Shown: one piece after another, positions 1 to 7,186 of the stretch
How the letters are laid out: the number at the start of each line of letters is the position of its first letter
How positions within the stretch are numbered: position 1 is the stretch's first letter
Source of the DNA: Pseudomonadota bacterium
Lineage (GTDB): Bacteria; Pseudomonadota; Gammaproteobacteria; Steroidobacterales; Steroidobacteraceae
Assembly (NCBI GenBank): GCA_023423065.1
Contig: JAFAGC010000023.1
Span: 1-15,574, forward strand
DNA length: 15,574 nucleotides
Reading direction: 5' to 3'
The notes under the pieces: model-generated
What the model was told of the DNA's origin: nothing
Databases searched by the model: none
Seen by the model: the letters and a program-made list of their open reading frames with translations, nothing else
Position numbers and translations under genes: made by a program

Positions 1-26
1 GCTGCGCGCGTCTCGCCTTCTGTCTT

Positions 27-77
27 CACTTGTCTACTCCTTCACTGCTCCTTGCACAGCAAAGGGCGAGACAAGTG
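27..77. repeat. Inverted repeat upstream of the toxin fragment
   Basis: CACTTGTCT at 27-35 is the exact reverse complement of AGACAAGTG at 69-77, leaving a 33-base loop. A second 8-base pair, GTCTCGCC at 10-17 and GGCGAGAC at 65-72, overlaps it. The transcript could fold, but there is no T-run after the stem, so it does not look like an intrinsic terminator. I do not recognise it as an end of a named mobile element. Nothing else in bases 1-85 looks coding. Confidence 0.3.
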
Positions 78-85
78 CTAAGTGA

Positions 86-385
86 TTACGCCATCATCGC
101 ATCGCGCAATTGGTGGTTCGCGGCACAATAATTGGACGTATTGGGAGTCTCGACGGAACCTTTGTCAGTCCGTTCGGAACGACCGCTGATTCGATTTCCC
201 TGCGCCCAGGAACTGACCTTACTGATTTCAATGTCTTTCGAATTGTCAGGGATATTCCCAATGTTAAAGTTGGGCCCGCGGCCCCTGCGTTCGACATGCC
301 TGGATATGGCACACAAATTAAACTCGAGTTTCCAGTCCGAAGATTGCTCGACGAGGGATACATTGTTCCTGTAACTGCTCGATGA
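86..385 (+). pseudogene. TNT-domain (NAD+ glycohydrolase) toxin, orphan C-terminal fragment
   Basis: The open frame runs from just after an in-frame TGA (83-85) to TGA at 383-385. Its first possible start is a TTG at 110, with no ribosome binding site. The protein matches the core of the TNT (tuberculosis necrotizing toxin) family, which destroys NAD+ and is normally the last domain of a long secreted polymorphic toxin. Visible family landmarks are the G-R-I-G-S-x-x-G-T-F-x-S-P block, the R-P-G-T turn, A-P-A-F-D-x-P-G-Y-G-T-Q and the final L-L-D-E-G-Y-I. The Gln of G-Y-G-T-Q sits where the family has its functionally important Gln in GGGxQ. The Arg usual in the R-x-L-P-P motif appears replaced by Ile (I-S-L-R-P-G). 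No carrier, secretion or repeat region is present upstream, so this is a remnant or an unexpressed orphan cassette. A standalone toxin from TTG is the less likely alternative. G+C content is lower than in the rest of the window. Confidence 0.7.
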
Positions 386-393
386 GGAATCAC

Positions 394-663
394 ATGAACA
401 AGGAAGATTTGCGTGCAATCCTGGTAGAAGAGCGATTTAAGCCTCGTGCCTACTCACTAGACCCCGAATTTAGGGACGAAGCGTTGTGCTTGCGATTTGA
501 AGACGAGAAGTGGTGTGTATTTTACAGTGAACGTGGTTTGGAGACAGGGAAGCAGTGTTTCGCGGATGAGGGTTCAGCTTGTGAGTACTTTCTAGGAAGA
601 ATGAGAGCGGATCCTACTAGGAAGATTGACTACAAGAGTGGCTTCGTCATGCCGAGACGATAG
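394..663 (+). CDS. Probable immunity protein paired with the TNT toxin domain
   Basis: This is an 89-residue, charged, cytoplasmic-looking protein with no signal peptide or membrane segment. I chose ATG 394 because GAGGAA (384-389) lies 4 bases before it. An upstream in-frame ATG at 382 overlaps the toxin stop as ATGA and would add four residues. The layout (short ORF directly after and overlapping a toxin C-terminus on the same strand) is the classic toxin/immunity arrangement. The sequence has an aromatic-rich centre, W-C-V-F-Y-S-E-R-G-L, then an acidic segment and A-C-E-Y-F-L. I recall similar small proteins with a Y-S-E-R-G-L motif beside TNT-domain genes, but I cannot name a formal family. 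The predicted role, binding and blocking the TNT enzyme in the cytoplasm, is an inference from position. It is intact although the toxin is broken. Base composition matches the toxin fragment and differs from the genes to the right. Confidence 0.6.
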   Translation: MNKEDLRAILVEERFKPRAYSLDPEFRDEALCLRFEDEKWCVFYSERGLETGKQCFADEGSACEYFLGRMRADPTRKIDYKSGFVMPRR

Positions 664-723
664 TGTCGATGTTTAGGAGTCGGCGTCATTTTTCGATCTT
701 GGAATCATGCACAAGTTTGGTAT

Positions 724-1950
724 TTACCCGACAGTCCCGGCCTCGGGGTAGCTAGTTAGTGGCCGTTGCGCCTCCCGCACAATAGCATCCACCACCGCCT
801 CTATCGCGGCCTCATGCCGATAGTTGCGATACTTCTCCGCGAAGGCCCGCGCCGCATTCTTATAAGGGGGCTGTGACAGCAACGCGCGCAGCGCCGCCTT
901 CGCCTTGTCCTTGACCGGAGGATCACGGAAGGCAATCGCCGCGCCAAGTCGCACGGCTCGTTCCGCGTTAAGCTGCTGTTCCATGTAGTTTGGAAACAGC
1001 AACAGTGGCGCGCCGGCCTGCAGCGCCGTGGAAACCACGCCTGCGCTACCGTATCCCACCACCACATCCGCGCGCGTGAGCATCCCAAGGTCCACGGGTT
1101 CGGCCAGGATGCGGAATGACTCGGATCGATACTGCATCGCGATGCGATCCGTGACGCCGGGTATCACGCAGAGGACTTCGGCAGCGGAATGCTGCAACGC
1201 CGTCAGGATGACATCGAGTCCGACTAATGACGATTGCAGATAGGCGAATACGCGCGCCTCGCGCGTGCCCAGCCACTGCACTTGCGGAAAGCGCCCCTGG
1301 ATGGTGATGGGGCCGACGTACTGCGCATCGCCGCGCGGGCTGAAAGGATCGAGCTCCTCGAACGACGTGATCTGTGCCGCGGGATTCGCGAATACGGCGC
1401 TGACGCTCGGAAACGGCGCATGGCCGAACGATTCGGAGACTTGGTTGAGTGCCGGCAAGAGCTTCGCGTCGGCGGCCCGTAACGCCGCGTCGGATTTCGC
1501 GTCCTTTTCGCGGAACGCGGGCATGGGGTCGCGAGCGGGAGGCACGGTGAATCCGGGCCCCAGCGGCAGGTTCGGAATGCCGGCGATCCTGGCGCTGAGC
1601 GTTGCCGTAGGCGCGAAGTCCGTGACGATCACATCCGGCGACAGCAGCTTCCAGATCGCGATCCAGGCGCGCACCAGTCCGCGCAGGGTCTCGGCATCAT
1701 CGTATCCGCCATCGATCAGCAGCTCGCTGAAGTTGATAACTGACTTCCGGCGCCCCGCGGGCCGGCGCACGGCGGGCGAGGGCAGGAACGGAAACCCGGC
1801 AGGCGTGAGCAGCTTCTCCGCGGTGCGCAGATCGGCCACCAGGAAGTGCACGTCCGCGCCCCGCTGCCGCAGGTGTTGTGCGACGGCGAGATCCCTTTCG
1901 AGGTGTCCTAAGAACGCGCCAAGTTCCCAGGCGAAGACAACCCGCATCAT
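724..1950 (-). CDS. Glycosyltransferase, GT1/MGT-like (UDP-glucuronosyl/YjiC type fold)
   Basis: This 408-residue protein has the two-domain GT-B layout. The N-terminus (E-L-G-A-F-L-G-H-L, His16) matches the acceptor-site start of family 1 glycosyltransferases, where a conserved His activates the acceptor. Residues ~294-335 (A-D-V-V-V-G-Y-G-S-A-G, then A-L-Q-A-G-A-P-L-L-L-F-P, then E-Q-Q-L-N-A) correspond to the C-terminal nucleotide-sugar motif. The usual H-G-G there is G-Y-G-S-A-G. Length fits the ~400-residue bacterial members. There is no signal peptide, so it is likely cytosolic or membrane-peripheral, moving sugar from an NDP-donor to a small lipophilic acceptor. The acceptor cannot be read from the sequence. 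It begins 11 bases after the TPR gene stop and is probably translated from the same mRNA. Two adjacent ATGs (1950 and 1947) make the exact start uncertain by one codon. It converges on the immunity gene with 60 bases between them and no clear terminator. Confidence 0.8.
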   Translation of the reverse strand: MMRVVFAWELGAFLGHLERDLAVAQHLRQRGADVHFLVADLRTAEKLLTPAGFPFLPSPAVRRPAGRRKSVINFSELLIDGGYDDAETLRGLVRAWIAIWKLLSPDVIVTDFAPTATLSARIAGIPNLPLGPGFTVPPARDPMPAFREKDAKSDAALRAADAKLLPALNQVSESFGHAPFPSVSAVFANPAAQITSFEELDPFSPRGDAQYVGPITIQGRFPQVQWLGTREARVFAYLQSSLVGLDVILTALQHSAAEVLCVIPGVTDRIAMQYRSESFRILAEPVDLGMLTRADVVVGYGSAGVVSTALQAGAPLLLFPNYMEQQLNAERAVRLGAAIAFRDPPVKDKAKAALRALLSQPPYKNAARAFAEKYRNYRHEAAIEAVVDAIVREAQRPLTSYPEAGTVG

Positions 1951-1961
1951 TCGATTCGCGG

Positions 1962-2456
1962 CTAATGACGCGTCTGCGAAGGGGCGCCGAAACTTGCGAA
2001 TCCCTCACGTGGGGTAGAGGCCTGCGGCTCGGCGATCACACTGCCATCGCGTACGCGCTCGATGAGCAGCGACATGTCGTCGTTCAGCGTGGCGTTCTGC
2101 TTGTTGAGCGAAATGCCTTGCTGCAGGAATCCGATGCAGGCGTTGAAGTCGTCGCGGATCAGCGCTTCAAGTCCGCGCTTGAAAGCCTTCAGCGCCGCGC
2201 TCTCGTCGAGGTCCTCGAGCGGCGCCCAGATCGCGAGCGAATCGTCCGGCTGCGCCATCGTGAGGTACAGGAGTCCCAGTTGCAGGCGCGCGAAGTGCAG
2301 CTTCGGGTTGATGTCGAGCGCCGTGCGCATCTGCGCGACGGCCTCGCCGTATTCGCGGCGCTGCGCGAGTTCCGCGCCGAGCAGGTAGTGCAGTTCGGCG
2401 TTGCCGGGATCCCGAAGGATCGCGGCGCGCAGCCGCAGCAGTTCTGAAGGTTCCAT
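1962..2456 (-). CDS. Tetratricopeptide-repeat protein
   Basis: This is a 164-residue soluble protein. Residues ~14-80 carry at least two TPR-like helical pairs, with the family spacing of small and large residues: G-N-A-E-L-H-Y-L-L-G-A-E-L-A-Q-R-R-E-Y, then A-L-D-I-N-P-K-L-H-F-A-R-L-Q-L-G-L-L-Y. A third, weaker pair follows around 95-125 (D-F-N-A-C-I-G-F-L-Q-Q-G-I-S-L-N). No signal peptide or catalytic motif is visible. TPR folds bind other proteins, so a scaffold role is plausible, but no partner is identified; the glycosyltransferase just downstream is the obvious candidate by position. The start at 2456 has only a weak ribosome site (GGTAAG). A TATGCT hexamer lies on the minus strand at 2484-2489 with no convincing -35, so a promoter here is only possible. 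Confidence 0.8.
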   Translation of the reverse strand: MEPSELLRLRAAILRDPGNAELHYLLGAELAQRREYGEAVAQMRTALDINPKLHFARLQLGLLYLTMAQPDDSLAIWAPLEDLDESAALKAFKRGLEALIRDDFNACIGFLQQGISLNKQNATLNDDMSLLIERVRDGSVIAEPQASTPREGFASFGAPSQTRH

Positions 2457-2567
2457 GACTTACCGGTTGCCGTGCAGGGCCTTAGCATAGCCCAGGGAAA
2501 CCCCGGAAGCGCCTCTTTTTCGAAGAGCCGGCCTGCGTTATGCAATGCCCGCGCCGCCGCAAAGTGG

Positions 2568-2705
2568 TTAGTGCGGGCACGATTCCACGACAACGCCAGT
2601 ACCCATCGCGCCGAGGCCGATCCGGATCCTTTCGACGCCGCGCACGCGTACGAATTCGCGAAAGAGGGCGGGCACGCCTTCGGCCCGGAAATCGGGACCA
2701 TCCAT
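2568..2705 (-). CDS. Small hypothetical ORF (45 aa) coupled to the oxidoreductase
   Basis: ATG at 2705-2703 shares its A with the TGA stop of the oxidoreductase (TGATG), and the frame stays open to TAA at 2570-2568. It encodes 45 residues, starting M-D-G-P-D-F-R-A-E-G and ending G-T-G-V-V-V-E-S-C-P-H. Codon use looks like that of real genes in this genome: most third positions are G or C and first positions are purine-rich. The stop/start overlap suggests translational re-initiation after the oxidoreductase. The middle is basic and amphipathic (E-F-V-R-V-R-G-V-E-R-I-R-I); the end is small and hydrophobic with one Cys. No signal peptide or known domain is recognised. Alternatives are the remnant of a longer gene or chance. 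The opposite strand has competing open frames over the same bases, which lowers confidence. Confidence 0.45.
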   Translation of the reverse strand: MDGPDFRAEGVPALFREFVRVRGVERIRIGLGAMGTGVVVESCPH

Positions 2706-4237
2706 CAGCCGCCCAGTTCCCACCCCGCGCGGTACGTGCGCTTGAGCAGCGCATCCGAATCCGGCACGTTCGTGACCTTCATGTTCGCGCCGTCGTAATC
2801 GATCTTCTTCCCGGCGTTCAACGCGACCACGCCCAGCAGCATGATCTCCGTCAGCTTCGCCGAATATTCGAACGGAGTCGAAGTCTTCTGCGTGCCGCGA
2901 ATCGCGTCGACCCAGTTCATCTCGTGGCTGGTCGGAATGCGCGCGAGGGTCCCGGGAGGTTTGCCCACACTATCGTGCAACGACTTCGGCAGCAGCCGTG
3001 GGTTGTACCCGTACGTATCGTGCAGCAGTTTGCCCTTGGTGCCGACGAACAACGTGCCTCCGCCCTTGTTCAGTTCCTGCGCGCCCAGCTCGACCGGCTT
3101 GGGTGGCGTGAGACCCCCGTCGTACCACGTCATCTTCACGGCCGGGCGCGAGCCCTTCGCCGCGAACTCGTAGTAGGTCGTGGTCGCCAGTGGATAGGTG
3201 TCCCGGTTGTAAGGCGTCGAAACCGTTTCGATGGTCGTCGGGTAATCGAGATCGAGCGCCCAGAACGCCGAGTCGATCAGGTGCGCGCCCATGTCGCCGA
3301 TCGCGCCGGCGCCCCAATCGGTCCAGCCGCGCCAGTTGAACGGGTGGTAGATAGGGTGATAGTCGACCCAGCGCGCGGGCCCGATGAACAGGTCCCACGC
3401 GAGCTTGTCGGGCGGCGCGTACGTGCCGAACGAGCCGGCGGCGCGTTTCATCACGCCGTCCATGTTCCAGGGCAGAGCCTTGGCGTCCGGCGGAAGCGCG
3501 GCGGGGCGCGGAATGCCCTGCGGCCAGTACGCGAGCGGACGGTTCGTCCAAACGTGGACTTCCGTCACGGTGCCGATCGCGCCGGACTGGATGTATTCGT
3601 TGACGACGCGCGCATCGTGCGAGGAATGTCCCTGGTTCCCCATCTGCGTGTGTAGTTTGGTGTCGGCCGCCCTGCGGGCGAGGCGCCGGCACTCGTCGAC
3701 CGACCACGCGAGCGGCTTCTCCACGTACACGTGTTTGCCGAGGTCCATCGCCGCCAGCGCGATGTGCGCATGCACGTGGTCGGGCGTCGCGATCATGACC
3801 GCGTCGATGTTCTTCTGCTTGTCGAGCATCTCGCGGAAGTCGGTGTAGCGCTTCGACTTCGGGATCTGCGCCTGCAGCGCCTGCCACTCCTTCACCTGCT
3901 GAAGCGCGCGCTCCTTCTGCGCCGCGTCCGGCGCTTCGTCCGCGCGCTTCCGCGCGTTCGCGATCTGGTTGGCGATGTCCGCGAATCGGCTGTCGACGTA
4001 ACCCCAGTCGACGTCGCACATCGCGACCAGGTTCTGGCTCGCCATCGCCTGCATGACCGAGCGGCCGCGGCCGCCGACGCCCACCGCGGCGATGTTCACC
4101 TTGTCGTTGGCGGAGATGCGTCTCCGCCGCCCGTAGGACAGTCCCGGCAGGAACGTGAAGGCGGCGGTCGCGGCAACGGCGCCGCGCATGAAGTCGCGTC
4201 GCGGCATTCCGCCGGCGGCAGTTTTCCTTGTCGGCAT
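2705..4237 (-). CDS. Tat-exported Gfo/Idh/MocA-family oxidoreductase
   Basis: This 510-residue protein starts with a twin-arginine signal: M-P-R-R-D-F-M-R at 11-18 followed by an alanine-rich hydrophobic stretch to ~36, so it is probably exported folded with its cofactor. A Rossmann NAD(P) site follows (V-G-V-G-G-R-G at 52-58). T-P-D-H-V-H-A-H at 151-158 and the family E-K-P at 173-175 come next, Lys174 being the usual catalytic lysine. The C-terminal substrate domain contains W-T-D-W-G-A-G-A-I-G-D-M-G-A-H-L-I-D, typical of the long Tat-dependent subgroup found in glycan- and sugar-using bacteria. It likely oxidises or epimerises a sugar or cyclitol derivative in the periplasm; the substrate is unknown. 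GGGGGA lies 8-9 bases before the ATG. It sits 78 bases after the S9 peptidase on the same strand and ends overlapping a small ORF. Confidence 0.88.
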   Translation of the reverse strand: MPTRKTAAGGMPRRDFMRGAVAATAAFTFLPGLSYGRRRRISANDKVNIAAVGVGGRGRSVMQAMASQNLVAMCDVDWGYVDSRFADIANQIANARKRADEAPDAAQKERALQQVKEWQALQAQIPKSKRYTDFREMLDKQKNIDAVMIATPDHVHAHIALAAMDLGKHVYVEKPLAWSVDECRRLARRAADTKLHTQMGNQGHSSHDARVVNEYIQSGAIGTVTEVHVWTNRPLAYWPQGIPRPAALPPDAKALPWNMDGVMKRAAGSFGTYAPPDKLAWDLFIGPARWVDYHPIYHPFNWRGWTDWGAGAIGDMGAHLIDSAFWALDLDYPTTIETVSTPYNRDTYPLATTTYYEFAAKGSRPAVKMTWYDGGLTPPKPVELGAQELNKGGGTLFVGTKGKLLHDTYGYNPRLLPKSLHDSVGKPPGTLARIPTSHEMNWVDAIRGTQKTSTPFEYSAKLTEIMLLGVVALNAGKKIDYDGANMKVTNVPDSDALLKRTYRAGWELGG

Positions 4238-4315
4238 GGCGTCGTCCCCCGTCGAAGCGAGGACTGCACTGTAGCCTGACTCGATGGACTATTGCGACGC
4301 TACTTCTCGAACGCG

Positions 4316-6388
4316 TCAGTCCGACTTCGCGATCAGCTCCGGCGCGCTCGTCACGCCGTATCCGGGGCCGAGATGTTTCCAGAGGAACGCGCCGATGCTC
4401 GACATCGCGTACATCTCGTTCTTCTTCGACCAGCCGCCGTGGCCCTCGTGTTCCAGTTCGATGAGTTCGGTCTTGCGGCCGGACTGATCGAGCAGGCGTT
4501 TCATGATGCGCGACTGCGAGATCGGCACGATGTAATCCTCGGTGCCGTGAACGAGCAGGATGGGCGCCTTCACCTTCGCCACCTGCTGGGCGGGCGACGT
4601 CTCGCGAAGTCTCTGCGCGTCGGTTTCGGGGTTGCCGATGGCCTTCAGCATGTAGACGTAGCTGGCGGACTCGCTGCTCCAGCCGCGCTTGCGCCAGGTG
4701 ATGAACTCCTGCAGGTCGGAAATGCCGGCGACCGACACCGCGCACTTGTAGAGATCCGGCGTGAGCGTCGCGCCGGCGAGCGCGGCGTACCCGCCATAGG
4801 ACGCGCCGACGATGCACACGCGCTGCGGATCGACGACACCCTGATCGGCAAGCGCCTTGATGGCGTCGCTGATGTCGTCCTGCATCTTGCGGCCCCACTC
4901 GCCGTATCCGCCTTCGGCGAACGCACGGCCGTAACCGTCGCTGCCGCGGAAGTTGGGCTGGAACACCGCGTAGCCGCGCGACACGAAGTACTGCGCCCAG
5001 CTGTCGAAGCTCAGGCTGTCGCGCGTTTCCGGTCCGCCATGCGGATACATGACGAGCGGCAGCCGCTGATCTTTCGGCGCCTTCGCCGGCACGGTCAGGT
5101 AGCCCGAGAGCTGCTTGCCGTCGCGCGCGGTGTAATTCACCACCGAAGCGCGCGGCAGCATCACTTCGGTCATCGCCTGCTGCGTGGGTCCCAGCGCCTC
5201 GATGCGCCGGGATTCGGTGAGGTAGTAATAGAAGCCCGGCGGGTCGCGCGGGCTCTCGATGAACAGCAGGAAACTCTTGCCGTCCTCCGAGGAGTCGTAG
5301 ACGTACACGTTCGCCGAATCCTCGAACATCTTGCGCAGTCCCCGCATGTGCGCGTTGAGCTTCGGATCGGGGGACTCGCAGATCCGCACGTGCGCGACGT
5401 GGCAGTAGTGGATCACGCGTTTGCCGTCGCGCGAAATCCGCGCGGACGTCAGGTCGTACTGCGGATTCTCGAAGATCGGTTCCCCGAACTGCTCCTTCTC
5501 GAGGTCGAATAGATAGAGTCCGACGCGGTCGTGGCCCTCGGGGCGAGCGAGCACGTAGAACTTGCCGGGCTGGTCGGAAGGTCCCGCGACTTCGTATTCC
5601 GACCGCTCGCGGAATTCGCGCACCCGCATCCGCAGGAACCGGACCCACTTGTCGTTCTTCCTGCGATACAGCGTGACGTTGCCGGAGCTCGACTCCATGC
5701 GCACGACCGGACTGCCGGCGACGTCGAACCACCAGCCGAAGACGTCGGTTGCCGGCCTCTCTATCTGTTCGCCGTTGCCGGTCTGAACGTTGACCTTGAA
5801 GAGGGTGCGTCCCGAGAAGCCGTCGATGAGCAGCAGCAGGTGCGCAGGGTCGTTCGGCAGATAGTTCGCGACGTCGCCGAGGTCGGTCGCGCCGTTCAGC
5901 GCCGAATTACGGTTGTCCGCCAGCAGCCCGACGGGGCTGCTGCCATCGCGGTTGATGGCGTAGAGCCGGCGGCCCATCTTCGCGTACATCCCGGGATTCA
6001 CGGTGCGCACGCCTTCGGCCGGGCGAAAGCTGAGCCCGTAGACGAGGCGATCGTCGGACTTCCAGTAAACGGCGCCCATCGTCGCGACGATCATGCTGCC
6101 GGACGAATCGTGACGGATGTCGTGGATGATCCGCTGCTCGCGGGTGGTCAGATCCATGACCATGAGCCGGTCGATTTTTTCGCGGCGCACGATCGCGGCG
6201 AGGTGGCGGCCCGAGGGCGATATCGCGACGTCGACGATGTGCCGGTCGGAGAACAGGTCCTCGAGCGTGGGTGACCGCAGCGCGGGCGGAGCCGGTGTGC
6301 CGCCCGAAGCCTTCGCGGTTTCCGTGGTCGTGTCCTGAGCGAGCGCGCAGGAGCAGGCGAGGACCAGCGGCAGTATTCTTCTCATCAT
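4316..6388 (-). CDS. S9 family peptidase (prolyl oligopeptidase / acylaminoacyl-peptidase type)
   Basis: The 690-residue protein starts with a signal peptide (M-M-R-R-I-L-P-L-V-L-A-C-S-C-A-L-A-Q). Cleavage after A-L-A is possible; the internal L-A-C also resembles a loose lipobox, so a lipoprotein is not excluded. Residues ~35-400 have the WD-like repeating pattern of an S9 beta-propeller. The C-terminal alpha/beta-hydrolase domain carries the catalytic triad: Ser530 in G-A-S-Y-G-G, Asp618 in H-G-T-E-D, and His650 in E-H-E-G-H-G-G. Such enzymes cut short peptides, releasing dipeptides, acyl-amino acids or proline-containing fragments, here probably in the periplasm. GGGAGG lies ~9 bases before the start; two consecutive ATGs make the start uncertain by one codon. 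The gene follows the GntR regulator by 36 bases on the same strand and could be read from the liuA promoter. Exact specificity cannot be told from sequence. Confidence 0.9.
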   Translation of the reverse strand: MMRRILPLVLACSCALAQDTTTETAKASGGTPAPPALRSPTLEDLFSDRHIVDVAISPSGRHLAAIVRREKIDRLMVMDLTTREQRIIHDIRHDSSGSMIVATMGAVYWKSDDRLVYGLSFRPAEGVRTVNPGMYAKMGRRLYAINRDGSSPVGLLADNRNSALNGATDLGDVANYLPNDPAHLLLLIDGFSGRTLFKVNVQTGNGEQIERPATDVFGWWFDVAGSPVVRMESSSGNVTLYRRKNDKWVRFLRMRVREFRERSEYEVAGPSDQPGKFYVLARPEGHDRVGLYLFDLEKEQFGEPIFENPQYDLTSARISRDGKRVIHYCHVAHVRICESPDPKLNAHMRGLRKMFEDSANVYVYDSSEDGKSFLLFIESPRDPPGFYYYLTESRRIEALGPTQQAMTEVMLPRASVVNYTARDGKQLSGYLTVPAKAPKDQRLPLVMYPHGGPETRDSLSFDSWAQYFVSRGYAVFQPNFRGSDGYGRAFAEGGYGEWGRKMQDDISDAIKALADQGVVDPQRVCIVGASYGGYAALAGATLTPDLYKCAVSVAGISDLQEFITWRKRGWSSESASYVYMLKAIGNPETDAQRLRETSPAQQVAKVKAPILLVHGTEDYIVPISQSRIMKRLLDQSGRKTELIELEHEGHGGWSKKNEMYAMSSIGAFLWKHLGPGYGVTSAPELIAKSD

Positions 6389-6424
6389 CGGGGCGCCCTC
6401 CCAGGCATCGACCCGCGCGAGATT

Positions 6425-7183
6425 TTAAGTGCCTTCGTAACCGCCCGCTACGGGCTGATCGAGTCCGATGCGCGCAAGTTCGAAACCGCGACGGAAGTCA
6501 CGGATATGTTTCGCCATCCAGTCGGCGGCCTGGGCGCCGTCGCGCGCCTCGATCGCGGCGAGGATGCGTTTCTGGGCGGTGGCGATGCGCGTGGTGGCCT
6601 GGGGGACCTTGTCCATCATCGCGCCGAGCGCCGGCACGAGAAGTGCGAGCAGGGGCTCGTGCGCCAGCATGAAGACGCCGTTGTGCGTGGCCTCGCCGAT
6701 GGCGCGGAAGAAGTCCGCGGTCTGGGTGACGCTGACGTCGTCGGTGGCGACTTCCGCGAGTCGCGCGAGATCGCGGGCGGTGCGCTCGCGCGCGGCGGCC
6801 ATCGCGATCGGCGGCTCGAGTGCGGTGAGCGCCTCCCAGATGTCGTGGTAACTCACGTCGTGCAGCGACAACGCGCGCGAGACGTTCGCGGCGACGGCAT
6901 GGCGCGTCGGTCGCGTGACCATCATGAGCTTCGAGCCGCGCTCGCGCTTGAGCACGCCGTTGGTCTCGAGCTCGCGCAGCGCCTCGCGCACGGTGCCGCG
7001 ATGCACGCCGAACTGTCGCGCGAGCTCGACTTCCGGGGGCAGGCGTTCGCCTGCGTTGATCGTGCGGTCGGTGATGCGCTCGAGCAGGGCGGCGGCCACC
7101 TTGCGGTAGGCAGGCTCGACACGGATGGGTTCGAATCCCGTGGCGCCGTTGCGTTTCTTTTCGTTCTTGCTGGATCGCGCCAT
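6425..7183 (-). CDS. GntR-family (FadR/FCD subfamily) transcriptional regulator
   Basis: The 252-residue protein has an N-terminal winged helix-turn-helix at ~25-90 (I-N-A-G-E-R-L-P-P-E-V-E-L-A, then V-H-R-G-T-V-R-E-A-L-R-E-L), the GntR signature. An FCD-type all-helical effector domain follows to ~232. FCD domains usually hold a metal with an Asp and three His; here Asp157 and His226 are present, but the other His positions read Arg160 (F-F-R) and Gln204 (T-A-Q-K-R-I). The gene starts 3 bases after liuA stops, so the two are co-transcribed. A palindrome fitting the TNGTNNNACNA pattern of FadR-like proteins lies in the liuA/liuB spacer. The likely role is repression of both liu arms, relieved by a leucine-pathway acyl-CoA or acid. 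The regulator family is clear from sequence; target and ligand are inferred. MerR-type LiuR, the usual regulator of such loci, is absent from the window. Confidence 0.88.
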   Translation of the reverse strand: MARSSKNEKKRNGATGFEPIRVEPAYRKVAAALLERITDRTINAGERLPPEVELARQFGVHRGTVREALRELETNGVLKRERGSKLMMVTRPTRHAVAANVSRALSLHDVSYHDIWEALTALEPPIAMAAARERTARDLARLAEVATDDVSVTQTADFFRAIGEATHNGVFMLAHEPLLALLVPALGAMMDKVPQATTRIATAQKRILAAIEARDGAQAADWMAKHIRDFRRGFELARIGLDQPVAGGYEGT

Positions 7184-7186
7184 TCG

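Noticed and set aside
664..723. Possible bidirectional terminator between the immunity and glycosyltransferase genes
   Set aside because: A short T-run is present but no stable stem precedes it on either strand.
2513..2527. CTCTT/AAGAG hairpin as an intrinsic terminator
   Set aside because: The stem is 5 bp with no following T-run in either direction, so it is too weak to call a terminator.
2472..2798. Plus-strand open frame over the oxidoreductase/TPR spacer with plausible codon pattern
   Set aside because: It overlaps the conserved oxidoreductase end on the other strand, has no ribosome site and no recognised domain. The 45-codon minus-strand ORF coupled to the oxidoreductase explains the coding-like pattern better.
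2970..5732. Very long (920-codon) minus-strand open frame across two genes
   Set aside because: It is an Arg/Pro/Ala-rich shadow frame typical of high-G+C DNA. It crosses the well-supported oxidoreductase and S9 peptidase genes.
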